From an uncultured Bacteroidales bacterium (lineage in GTDB: Bacteria; Bacteroidota; Bacteroidia; Bacteroidales; FEN-979): DNA of 45,347 nt. Position 1 is the stretch's first letter. Each line of letters opens with the position of its first letter. The notes below the pieces were generated by a model, which ran no database searches, was not told the origin of the DNA, and saw nothing but the letters and a program-made list of their open reading frames with translations. The stretch lies in the NCBI GenBank assembly GCA_903885595.1, contig CAISJJ010000007.1, forward strand, positions 1 through 45,347. The letters are read 5' to 3'. This document shows positions 32,781-41,367 of this stretch, piece after piece. The position numbers were made by a program, and so were the translations under genes.

Positions 32781-35222
32781 ATGACCGATCGTATTAAAAT
32801 CCTTCGTGAGCGCAGCCTGAATGCCATAAACTGCATTTCATCCGAACGGGCGCTGCTGGTAACTGAATTCTATGGAACCGGGATCGACAGGGAGGTCTCT
32901 GTGCCGGTTATGCGAGCCATGACGCTTGATTATATTCTCTCCAAAAAGGAGTTGTGCTACAACGAAGGAGAACTGATCGTAGGAGAGCGCGGGCCTGCTC
33001 CCAAGGCCTGTCCTACCTACCCCGAGATCTGCGTTCACTCGCTGGATGATCTCGATATTCTTGACAAAAGGAAAAAGGTCTCCTTCAAGGTAAACGCCGC
33101 AACCAAAAAGGATTACAAAGAGAAAATCATTCCTTTCTGGAGTGGCAAAAGCAACCGCGACAGGGTAATGCGATCGGTTCAGCCCGAATGGTTAGATGCT
33201 TACAAAGCCGGCGTATTTACCGAATTCCAGGAGCAGCGTGGTCCGGGGCATACCGTGGCAGGAAATAAGATTTTCAGGAAAGGAATGCTCGAACTCATCG
33301 ATGAAATCCGAGAAGCGAAATCAGCGATAAACTGGTTGAATGATCCACAGAGCCTGGCAAAGGCAGAAGAGTTGAAGGCCATGGAAATCGCCGCCAATGC
33401 CGTGATCAGTTTTGCCGAACGTTATGCCGGATACCTTGAGCAGCAGGCAGCCAACCTCAATGTACCAGGTCCCGCGTCCCGCGTCCCGCGTCCCGAATCA
33501 AATGATTCTTCAACCCCTGAAGCATTAATCAGTCCCGCGTCACGCGTCACGCGTCACGACCTACTGGAACTCGCACATATCTGCCGGCAAGTTCCTGCCC
33601 ATGCACCACAAACATTCCACGAGGCGCTTCAATACTACTGGTTTGTTCATCTCTGCGTCATTACCGAACTCAACCCCTGGGATTCATTTAACCCGGGAAG
33701 ACTGGATCAACACCTGTTTCCATTTTATAAACGAGAGGTTGAAAATGGCACCCTGACAAGGGAAAAAGCTGTTGAAATCCTTCAGAGCTTCTGGATCAAG
33801 TTCAACAATCATCCCGCCCCTCCCAAGGTTGGTGTAACCGCCCAGGAGAGCAATACGTACACCGACTTTTCTCTGATTAACCTGGGAGGTGTAAAACCCG
33901 ATGGCTCCGATGCCGTCAATGAAATGACCTTCATTTTGCTGGATGTCATCGAAGAGATGAGATTGCTTCAGCCCAGTTCGATGGTCCAGGTGAGTAAGAA
34001 AAACCCCGACAGCCTGATCCATCGGACCCTTCAGATTACAAAAACCGGTTTCGGGCAACCCTCCTACTTTAACACCGATGCCATCGTCCAGGAACTGGTC
34101 AGGCAGGGAAAGGATATTGTTGATGCACGCAACGGCGGGGCGAGCGGGTGCGTCGAAGCTGGCGCTTTCGGAACCGAAGCCTATATCCTCAGCGGCTACT
34201 TTAATATTCCGAAAGTGCTGGAAATCACACTTCACAACGGATTTGATCCCCGCACCGGGAAACAGATCGGACCCCTGACAGGAAATCCTGAAAAGTTCAA
34301 ATCCTATGAAGAACTATTAGCAGCCTTCAACAAGCAATTGCAACATTTTATTGATATCAAGATCAGGGGCAACAACATCATCGCGCAAACGTTTGCACAA
34401 AACCTTCCGGTTCCTTTCCTTTCACTCATCATTGACGATTGCATCTCCAACGGCCTTGATTACAATGCGGGTGGGGCAAGGTACAACACGACCTACATCC
34501 AGGGTGTGGGGCTCGGAACTATCACCGATGCCCTGACCGCCCTAAAGTACCATGTCTTTGATAAGCGGACCATCTCAATGAAAGGGATGCTCAAGGCATT
34601 GTCAGACGATTTCAGCGATTTTGGAGAATTGCATGTCGAGCTAACCTACGCAACTCCGAAATGGGGCAACGACGATGATTACGCTGATGACCAGGCCCGT
34701 GAAGTGTTTGAATTATACTACAATTGTGTAAATGGCCGTCCTAATGCCATCGGAGGCACTCACCGGATCAACATGTTGCCAACAACCTGTCATGTCTATT
34801 TCGGCAGCGTGATCGGCGCCCTTCCCGACGGCAGGAAAGCAGGGCAACCGTTATCAGAAGGCATATCCCCCGTGCAGGGAGCCGATCGTAAGGGCCCGAC
34901 TGCCGTATTAAAATCTGCTGCAAAGATCGACCACATCCGCACTGGAGGCACCCTGCTTAACCAGAAATTTTCACCTGAATTTTTTACCGGTGATGAAAGC
35001 ATCCGCAATCTCACTGCACTGATCCGTTCTTACTTCAGAATGGATGGACACCACATTCAGTTCAATGTGGTTTCTGCCGATACCCTGCGCGACGCTCAGC
35101 GACATCCGGAAAAATATCGCGACCTTATTGTCCGTGTGGCAGGTTATAGTGATTATTTTAATGACCTGGGCGAGGATCTTCAAAATGAGATCATTCACAG
35201 GACGGAACATTCTGCCTTTTAA
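32781..35222 (+). CDS. hypD: Glycyl-radical enzyme, trans-4-hydroxy-L-proline dehydratase-like
   Basis: An 813-residue glycyl-radical enzyme. The active-site motif is GASGCVE with Cys457 and Glu459; the radical site is Gly788 in VRVAGYSDYF. A single Cys followed by VE marks the dehydratase/lyase group and excludes pyruvate formate-lyase, which has Cys-Cys. From memory, the whole chain follows the Clostridioides hydroxyproline dehydratase closely: ELIVGE..P.P..CPTYPEIC.H, FTEF.EQR.PGHT, AHICRQVPAHAPQTFHEALQYYWFVH, FGTEAYILSGYFNIPKVLE, WGNDDDYAD and MDGHHIQFNV. That enzyme dehydrates trans-4-hydroxyproline to pyrroline-5-carboxylate, which is then reduced to proline; no P5C reductase gene is in the window. 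About 22 extra residues, coded by a CCCGCGT repeat (33469-33561), sit in a surface-type linker before DLLELAHIC. Its activase is encoded at 30669. Confidence 0.85.
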   Translation: MTDRIKILRERSLNAINCISSERALLVTEFYGTGIDREVSVPVMRAMTLDYILSKKELCYNEGELIVGERGPAPKACPTYPEICVHSLDDLDILDKRKKVSFKVNAATKKDYKEKIIPFWSGKSNRDRVMRSVQPEWLDAYKAGVFTEFQEQRGPGHTVAGNKIFRKGMLELIDEIREAKSAINWLNDPQSLAKAEELKAMEIAANAVISFAERYAGYLEQQAANLNVPGPASRVPRPESNDSSTPEALISPASRVTRHDLLELAHICRQVPAHAPQTFHEALQYYWFVHLCVITELNPWDSFNPGRLDQHLFPFYKREVENGTLTREKAVEILQSFWIKFNNHPAPPKVGVTAQESNTYTDFSLINLGGVKPDGSDAVNEMTFILLDVIEEMRLLQPSSMVQVSKKNPDSLIHRTLQITKTGFGQPSYFNTDAIVQELVRQGKDIVDARNGGASGCVEAGAFGTEAYILSGYFNIPKVLEITLHNGFDPRTGKQIGPLTGNPEKFKSYEELLAAFNKQLQHFIDIKIRGNNIIAQTFAQNLPVPFLSLIIDDCISNGLDYNAGGARYNTTYIQGVGLGTITDALTALKYHVFDKRTISMKGMLKALSDDFSDFGELHVELTYATPKWGNDDDYADDQAREVFELYYNCVNGRPNAIGGTHRINMLPTTCHVYFGSVIGALPDGRKAGQPLSEGISPVQGADRKGPTAVLKSAAKIDHIRTGGTLLNQKFSPEFFTGDESIRNLTALIRSYFRMDGHHIQFNVVSADTLRDAQRHPEKYRDLIVRVAGYSDYFNDLGEDLQNEIIHRTEHSAF
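33469..33561 (+). repeat. In-frame CCCGCGT repeat insertion in the glycyl-radical enzyme gene
   Basis: Two runs, GTCCCGCGTCCCGCGTCCCG (33469-33495) and GTCCCGCGTCACGCGTCACG (33531-33561), flank about 35 bp of other sequence. They encode PASRVPRP and PASRVTRHD. The insertion keeps the frame. The repeat unit differs from those elsewhere in this window but is of the same short, degenerate kind. Confidence 0.75.
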
Positions 35223-35300
35223 TTTACGATTTACGATATACGATTTACGATTGAGGATTTACGATATACGATTTACGATTGAGGATTTACGATTGGGGAT
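35223..35300. repeat. TTTACGATATACGA repeat after the glycyl-radical enzyme
   Basis: Nested units: TTTACGATATACGATTTACG with ATTGAGGA spacers, two long copies about 38 bp apart. They begin directly after the stop codon. The rest of the 204-bp gap before GH31 shows nothing recognisable. Confidence 0.65.
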
Positions 35301-35426
35301 TTAAGATATTGCAATCAGTATCTGTTTGAAATTGTTTACAATGGAGTTCAGTTCCATAAAAACATAAACAATCTCTTACTACGGAGAATAGTTTCCTTGT
35401 GACCATTCATTAAAAAATACCACCTT

Positions 35427-37829
35427 ATGAAAAAGCTGATCCTGATATTTCTGATTGAAATGAGCCTGACTCCCTTCGTTGTCAACGCTCAATCTTCTAA
35501 TCATGTTTTTGCAGGGAATGTCAAATCCATCAGTCGCACTGAGCGTTCCATGATTGTAAAGATGGAAAATGCCTTCGCTGAAATTTATTCCTATTCCCCT
35601 ACAGTGATCCGGGTCAGAATCAACCGTACAGAGATAAAGGATGATTTTTCGTATGCAGTAATACAAAAACCTGCCTCTTTTTTTCGTGGTTTAAAGGAGG
35701 CAGGGGACTCGGCACAAATCTTTACCGATTCGTTGGAGCTGGTACTGTACAAAAAGCCGATGCGCCTGGTTGTCAAATCACTGTCGGGAGAGGTTATCTC
35801 CGAAGATTACCTCAAACTCCCTGTTTCATGGCAGGGCACCGAAGTAACCTGTTATAAAAAACTTTTTCCCGATGAGAAATTCCTCGGGTTGGGTGAAAAG
35901 ACCGGGAATCTTGATAAACGGGGAAATTCATTTGAAAACTGGAATTCCGATATCCCTGCCTATGCCATCAACCACGACCCTTTGTATCAGAGCATCCCAT
36001 TCTTTATTGGCATTCATGGGAAAGTAACCTATGGCATTTTTCTTGATAATTCTTACCGCACGAAATTCAATTTCGGAGCATCGACAGATGAGCAGTTCAG
36101 CAGTTTTCTGGCTGCCGATGGTGAAATGAACTATTACATTTTTGGCGCATCCACCGTTGCAGGGATCATCAGTGATTATACATGGCTTACCGGCCGCATG
36201 CCCATGCCGCCCTATTGGAGCCTTGGCTACCAGCAATCGCGCTGGGGTTACTTTCCCGAATCGTATGTGATGAATATTGCGCAGCAATTCCGTGACAGGC
36301 AGATCCCCTGTGATGTCATTTATCTTGATATCGATTATATGGATGCCTACAAGATTTTCACCTGGCACAAGGATCGCTTTCCTCAGCCAAAGGCAATGAT
36401 CGATAAGCTGAACGGCATGGGCTTCCATATAGCCACCATTGTCGACCCTGGAATCAAGGTCGAAAAAGGTTACTTCGCATATGATGAGGGTGTTGCAAAT
36501 AATTATTTTGCAAAATACCCCGACGGGAGCAATTACATTGGAAGCGTTTGGCCCGGCCGGTGCCACTTTCCCGATTTCACGAAAGAGCCGGTCCGCAAAT
36601 GGTGGGGTGCAGCCTTCAACTGGCTCTCCGATCCCGGGGTTGAAGGATTCTGGAACGACATGAACGAACCCAGCGCCTGGGGGCAAAGCATTCCAAATAT
36701 TGTACAGTTCGATTTTGACGGGCGGAAGGGTTATGTTAACGAGGCACACAACATTTACGGACTCGAGATGTCGCGTGCCACCTTTGAAGGAACCAAGGCG
36801 CTGCTTAAAGGGAAACGGCCCTTCGTGCTCACCCGTGCAGGGTTTGCCGGCATCCAGCGCTTTTCGGCAGTTTGGACGGGTGACAACGATGCAACCGACG
36901 ATCACATGCTGTTGTCGGCCCGAATGGTGACCGGTCTGGGCCTGTCTGGCATTTCATTCACCGGTCCCGATGTTGGCGGGTTCATGGGAAATCCTTCTGA
37001 ACAGCTTTACACGCGATGGATGTCGCTTGGAGTTTATACACCCTTTTTCAGGAATCATTCGGCATGGGACACCAAAAGCAAGGAACCATGGGCATTCGGA
37101 CCCAATGTTGAACGCCAGGTGAAGGAGATGATCGTGCATCGTTACAGGCTCCTTCCATACATCTATGCTGCTTTTTATGAGTCGGCCGTTTCCGGTTTAC
37201 CCGTGGCCCGAAGCCTTGCGATCAACTATACCTTCGACGAGAAAGTTTATTGGTGGAAGTATCAAAATCAATACCTCTTCGGTGACAATCTGCTTATCGC
37301 ACCGGTTTCGTGCAACCAGCAGGCTGCTAAGGTTTACCTGCCCGAAGGGGGCTGGTACAGGCTTAGCAGCGGTGAATTTTTCAAAGGCAGGACGGAGGTC
37401 ATGGTTGATGCCCCGCTTAACGATCTCCCGGTATTTGTGAAGGCTTCGGGGATCATCCCTATGCAATCGGAAATCCAGTATACGGCCCAGAAACCATCCC
37501 CTACCCTTGAACTGCACATTTACAACGGCGATAAACCCAACAGTTTTACCTATTACGAAGATGATGGCATGACTTACCAATTCGAAAACGGGCAATACTA
37601 CAGGAGAATGATCAGTTTTAACCCTGGAAAAAAGCAGATCATACTCACAAAAGCGGAAGGAAGTTTTGTGTCAAAGTTCACATCGGTTCGTCTGGTTTTG
37701 CATTCCTTTGATGATGTTATGACTATTCGTTCAAACGGGAAGGATTATTCAATAAAGCTGAAGAATGTTAAAACAAGGACGGTTGAAATTCCTTTTGGCA
37801 GCAGGGAGGAAGCAGTTTATAATTATTGA
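35427..37829 (+). CDS. GH31 alpha-glucosidase-like hydrolase, secreted
   Basis: An 800-residue glycoside hydrolase family 31 enzyme with a signal peptide (MKKLILIFLIEMSLTPFVVNAQ). It has the N-terminal beta-sandwich (GLGEKTGNLDKRGNSFENWNSD), a DUF5110/C-terminal beta region (YYEDDGMTYQFENGQYYRR), and the TIM barrel with nucleophile Asp411 (GFWNDMNEPSAW) and acid/base Asp486 (WTGDNDATDDH). Substrate-contact motifs such as YQQSRWGYFPE and GPDVGGFMGNP are as in alpha-glucosidases, so hydrolysis of alpha-glucosides from starch-like or glucosyl-glycan ends is likely. Other GH31 activities cannot be ruled out. It stands alone, with repeat-filled gaps on both sides. Confidence 0.93.
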   Translation: MKKLILIFLIEMSLTPFVVNAQSSNHVFAGNVKSISRTERSMIVKMENAFAEIYSYSPTVIRVRINRTEIKDDFSYAVIQKPASFFRGLKEAGDSAQIFTDSLELVLYKKPMRLVVKSLSGEVISEDYLKLPVSWQGTEVTCYKKLFPDEKFLGLGEKTGNLDKRGNSFENWNSDIPAYAINHDPLYQSIPFFIGIHGKVTYGIFLDNSYRTKFNFGASTDEQFSSFLAADGEMNYYIFGASTVAGIISDYTWLTGRMPMPPYWSLGYQQSRWGYFPESYVMNIAQQFRDRQIPCDVIYLDIDYMDAYKIFTWHKDRFPQPKAMIDKLNGMGFHIATIVDPGIKVEKGYFAYDEGVANNYFAKYPDGSNYIGSVWPGRCHFPDFTKEPVRKWWGAAFNWLSDPGVEGFWNDMNEPSAWGQSIPNIVQFDFDGRKGYVNEAHNIYGLEMSRATFEGTKALLKGKRPFVLTRAGFAGIQRFSAVWTGDNDATDDHMLLSARMVTGLGLSGISFTGPDVGGFMGNPSEQLYTRWMSLGVYTPFFRNHSAWDTKSKEPWAFGPNVERQVKEMIVHRYRLLPYIYAAFYESAVSGLPVARSLAINYTFDEKVYWWKYQNQYLFGDNLLIAPVSCNQQAAKVYLPEGGWYRLSSGEFFKGRTEVMVDAPLNDLPVFVKASGIIPMQSEIQYTAQKPSPTLELHIYNGDKPNSFTYYEDDGMTYQFENGQYYRRMISFNPGKKQIILTKAEGSFVSKFTSVRLVLHSFDDVMTIRSNGKDYSIKLKNVKTRTVEIPFGSREEAVYNY

Positions 37830-37840
37830 CCTGTTTCTTT

Positions 37841-37960
37841 AACGAAGTGACATGTGTTGATGCGAAGAGTCATGATGTGATACGAAGGCGTTGCGAATAT
37901 ACACGAACGAGTCGCAAAGTGACGCGAAGGAATCGTGAGGATACACGACAAGTAATAGGT
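37841..37960. repeat. ACGAAG/ACGCGAA-type degenerate repeat
   Basis: The 187-bp gap between GH31 and the transglutaminase-like gene is filled with words like ATGCGAAG, ATACGAAGG, ATACACGA and GACGCGAAGG at 10-20 bp intervals. No gene is seen in it. Confidence 0.45.
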
Positions 37961-38016
37961 TTGTTGATACGTTTAATACTGCACATGAATTGGTAATATC
38001 CTTTTAATCAAATCAT

Positions 38017-40620
38017 ATGAAAAAACCATTCTTCGTTTTTGTTTTAGTTTCATTTATTTTTTCAGGCTGCACCAACAACCATTTCATCACCGACAAAACC
38101 TATCGGGAAAAAGTTGAGAAACAGTTTGAAGTGCAAAAGGAGCTGGCTAAAAACCGTTCGCAGCAACTGTTCAGTGTCTTTGACCAGGATTTGACAACCA
38201 GAGAAGAAGAGGCGCTGAAATTCCTTTTTGCCTATAGTTCATTAAACGACCTGGCCGATTATAACGGGGATTTTTTCCTGCAGAATGTCCGTACTTCCTT
38301 TTCCGCCAGGGATACGTTCAGCTGGGGAAAAACCGTGCCGGAGAGCCTGTTCCGTCATTTTGTGCTGCCGGTACGGGTGAACAATGAAAATCTTGATTCC
38401 TCCAGGTGGGTATTTTTCCAGGAGCTGAAAGACCGCATCAAGCGACTTTCAATGAAGGACGCGGTACTCGAAGTTAACCACTGGTGCCACGAAAAGGTGA
38501 CCTACCGCGGATCGGATGGGCGAACCTCCTCTCCGCTTGCCTCGGTAAAGACCGCCTACGGGCGTTGCGGAGAGGAATCGACCTTCACAGTGGCCGCATT
38601 GCGCTCTGTGGGGATCCCTGCACGTCAATGTTACACACCACGATGGGCCCACAGTGACGACAACCATGCGTGGGTTGAAGTTTGGGTTGACGGGCAGTGG
38701 CACTTCATCGGCGCCTGCGAACCCGATGCCGGCCTCGACCTGGCCTGGTTCACCGCACCTGCCAAACGGGCAATGCTTGTCAATACCACCGTATTCGGTG
38801 ATTACGAAGGCGCTGAAGAGATTTTGCTTAAAGATTCGTTATTTACCAGGATTAATATTCTTATGAATTATGCCCCGGTAAAAAAAGTGTTCGCCCGGGT
38901 AGTGAATTCCGATAACCAACCAGTTGACAGCGCATCGGTTGAATTTCAGTTGTACAATTATGCCGAATTTTATCCACTCTATAAAACGAACTCAGATTCC
39001 GATGGACTTTGCAGTTTCACAACCGGATTTGGTGACATGGTCGTGTGGGCGGCCAAAGGGGGCAAATATGGATTTGAAAAACTGGATGTCAGAAAAACCG
39101 ACACGATTACGGTTCAACTTAACCGGGAACCTGGGCAAACCTATGAGCTCGACCTTGACCTGGTTCCGCCAGCCATGGCTGTCATCAACAATTCAGTAAG
39201 CGATTCGGCCAGGAAACGGAACAGTGACCGGCTTGCCTTTGAGGACAAAGTCAGGAGCAGTTATGAGGCCACCTTTTTTGACTCTGCAAAAAGCGCCCGG
39301 TTCGCCAGGCTGGTGAAACTGAATCAGGATACCCTTTGGGGATTCTTGCATAAAAGCAGGGGCAACTGGCGCGAACTTACCACGTTTATTACTCAATCTA
39401 TGCCTGCCGGCAGATCCCTTATTTTTCCGATAATGGAGAACATTTCGGAGAAAGACCTCAGGGATATTGACACCACTGTGCTTTCCGACCTGTTTTACAA
39501 CACCTTGAAATATACTGCGCTTACCACGCAGAAAGAAGAATTTGGGAAATATATCCTTTCGCCCCGTGTAGATAATGAGTGGCTGAAACCATTCAGGGCA
39601 TTCTTCCAGTCGAAATTCGACAACGCTTTTATTAATGAAGCCCGGAAAGATCCGCTAAAGATTGCCGGCTGGCTGAGAAACAACGTAGCATTGAACAGGT
39701 CGGCCAATTACAGCCGGGCCCCCATTACACCTGTTGGGGTTTTCGAACTTAAAGTAGCCGACGGCCATTCAGCCGATATCTGTTTTGTCGCCATCTGCCG
39801 GAGTTTTGGTATCCCGGCGCGACTTGATCCTTCAACGAAAGTTCCTCAGTTTATGACCGGAAATACCTGGAACGATGTATATCTTTACGATAAAAAAGAG
39901 AATGCCGGAGCCAAGGGCGTTTTGACCCTTACCAACCCGCAAGCCAAAGAAAAAAAACCTGAATATATCACGCACTATACGGTGGAAGAATTCAAAAATG
40001 GCTTCTTCCGCACACTCGATTATGAAGGTAATTCTTTGGTCAGTGATTATCCATGCACGATCGATATTCCTGTTGGTCCTTGTATGATGGTTACCGGAAA
40101 CCGGCTCACCGATGGTACGGTTTTGGCAAAACTCAAAATTTTCGAGGTTAAGCCCGGCGAAAAAACAACCCAATCCATTGATTTGAGGAAGAACCAGCTG
40201 CCGTTGCCGGTATATGGCCGGATCAATCCGGCCCTTTTCGATCAAAAGATTGATCCTGGCATGATCATCGCATGGATAGATCCCGACAAAGAACCAACAA
40301 AACATCTCCTGGCCGATCTCAGGAATAAAAAGACTGAATTCGAACAATGGAAAGGCAAACTGATAATGGTATTCCCATCGGAAGAACAGATGAAATCGTT
40401 AGTAAAAAAAGAGCCTGCCCAGCTTCCATGCAACCTCAGTTATTCATTTCAACCGACTTTTCAAATCAGGCCTTCAGAGATCAATCCAAAGTCCGGAGGA
40501 TTGAAAAGCATGCCCGTTGTAATCTTTATCAATAAGGAGGGGACTATCAACTACCTGTCGGAAGGGTATAAGATCGGGATTTGTGAGGAATTGCTTACGC
40601 TGATAAAATTCGGCAAATAA
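38017..40620 (+). CDS. Transglutaminase-like lipoprotein
   Basis: An 867-residue protein starting with a lipoprotein signal (FIFSGC, lipidated Cys near residue 18). A transglutaminase-like cysteine protease fold follows: Cys184 (YGRCGEESTFTVAALRSVGIPARQ), His217 (NHAWVEVW) and a later acidic residue, probably Asp237 (ACEPDAG). Then comes a carboxypeptidase-regulatory/Ig-like domain (ARVVNSDNQPVDSASVEFQLYNYAEFYP). A second, degenerate transglutaminase-like core lies near 575-640 (GHSADICFVAICRSFGIPARLDP, WNDVYLYD) without an obvious catalytic triad. A final segment may be thioredoxin-like (LKSMPVVIFINKEGTI). Members of this group are surface proteins with peptidase or amide-transfer roles, mostly unproved. 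The next gene starts 2 bp after its stop. Confidence 0.88.
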   Translation: MKKPFFVFVLVSFIFSGCTNNHFITDKTYREKVEKQFEVQKELAKNRSQQLFSVFDQDLTTREEEALKFLFAYSSLNDLADYNGDFFLQNVRTSFSARDTFSWGKTVPESLFRHFVLPVRVNNENLDSSRWVFFQELKDRIKRLSMKDAVLEVNHWCHEKVTYRGSDGRTSSPLASVKTAYGRCGEESTFTVAALRSVGIPARQCYTPRWAHSDDNHAWVEVWVDGQWHFIGACEPDAGLDLAWFTAPAKRAMLVNTTVFGDYEGAEEILLKDSLFTRINILMNYAPVKKVFARVVNSDNQPVDSASVEFQLYNYAEFYPLYKTNSDSDGLCSFTTGFGDMVVWAAKGGKYGFEKLDVRKTDTITVQLNREPGQTYELDLDLVPPAMAVINNSVSDSARKRNSDRLAFEDKVRSSYEATFFDSAKSARFARLVKLNQDTLWGFLHKSRGNWRELTTFITQSMPAGRSLIFPIMENISEKDLRDIDTTVLSDLFYNTLKYTALTTQKEEFGKYILSPRVDNEWLKPFRAFFQSKFDNAFINEARKDPLKIAGWLRNNVALNRSANYSRAPITPVGVFELKVADGHSADICFVAICRSFGIPARLDPSTKVPQFMTGNTWNDVYLYDKKENAGAKGVLTLTNPQAKEKKPEYITHYTVEEFKNGFFRTLDYEGNSLVSDYPCTIDIPVGPCMMVTGNRLTDGTVLAKLKIFEVKPGEKTTQSIDLRKNQLPLPVYGRINPALFDQKIDPGMIIAWIDPDKEPTKHLLADLRNKKTEFEQWKGKLIMVFPSEEQMKSLVKKEPAQLPCNLSYSFQPTFQIRPSEINPKSGGLKSMPVVIFINKEGTINYLSEGYKIGICEELLTLIKFGK

Positions 40621-40622
40621 TC

Positions 40623-41276
40623 ATGAACCAGGAAACGGTCATACAAAAGAGCGCCGCATTTGTAAAAGAAACCCTGTCGGATGCCGAGGGTGGTCATGAC
40701 TGGTGGCACATTTACCGGGTATGGAATACAGCACGGTATATCGCCAGGCACGAGCAGGCCAACCATTTTATCGTCGAATTAGGGGCATTGTTTCATGATA
40801 TTGCTGATTCAAAATTTCATGACGGCAATGAAACCATTGGTCCGGCAATAACCCGTAAGTTTTTACTGTCCCTGGATGTGGGTGCGGCGGTGATTGATCA
40901 TGTCGTCAAAATCATTGAGCATATTTCCTTCAAGGGAGGCCATGAGCCGGTGAAATTCAGGTCGCCGGAACTGGATATTGTCAGGGATGCCGACCGGTTG
41001 GATGCCATGGGCGCTATCGGAATTGCCAGAACATTCAATTACGGTGGTCATAAACACCGCCTGATCTATGATCCAACTGTGCCACCCAATATGACCATGA
41101 ACGCTGAGGAATATAAACGAAGCAGCGCTCCCACGATCAACCATTTTTATGAAAAGCTGCTGTTACTCAAAGATTTGATGAATACCCACACAGGGAAAGA
41201 ACTTGCCTCTGAACGGCATGCCTTCATGGAACAATTCCTGAAGCAGTTTTTCATGGAATGGAAGGCTGTTAAATGA
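40623..41276 (+). CDS. HD-domain phosphohydrolase
   Basis: A 217-residue cytosolic protein of the YedJ/YpgQ-like HD family. Metal ligands are visible as GHDWWHIYRVW (His), LFHDIADSKFHD (the HD pair) and VRDADRLDAMGAIGIART (Asp). Such enzymes are Mn/Ni-dependent phosphohydrolases, several acting on nucleotides, but the substrate is not predictable here. The 2-bp gap to the transglutaminase-like gene indicates one transcript. Confidence 0.92.
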   Translation: MNQETVIQKSAAFVKETLSDAEGGHDWWHIYRVWNTARYIARHEQANHFIVELGALFHDIADSKFHDGNETIGPAITRKFLLSLDVGAAVIDHVVKIIEHISFKGGHEPVKFRSPELDIVRDADRLDAMGAIGIARTFNYGGHKHRLIYDPTVPPNMTMNAEEYKRSSAPTINHFYEKLLLLKDLMNTHTGKELASERHAFMEQFLKQFFMEWKAVK

Positions 41277-41289
41277 CAAGGAAATCTTC

Positions 41290-41297
41290 TATCTTTG
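41290..41297 (+). promoter_or_regulatory. Candidate -7 box of the radical SAM gene
   Basis: TATCTTTG matches TAnnTTTG and lies 70 bp before the start at 41368. The -33 region has only CTG or TGTT, so support is partial. Confidence 0.4.
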
Positions 41298-41367
41298 TCC
41301 ATTCTGCGTGAACTATGAACCAATCTGCCTTCAAAATCCCGGGAAATCCCGACCGAAATAACTGCCC

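Noticed and set aside
32781..35222. Pyruvate formate-lyase as the identity of the glycyl-radical enzyme
   Set aside because: The active site has one Cys followed by Val-Glu (GCVE) instead of adjacent cysteines, and the overall blocks fit hydroxyproline dehydratase better.
35928..36905. A 325-residue minus-strand open frame inside GH31
   Set aside because: It is opposite the conserved GH31 barrel and shows no family motif; the plus-strand frame is certain.
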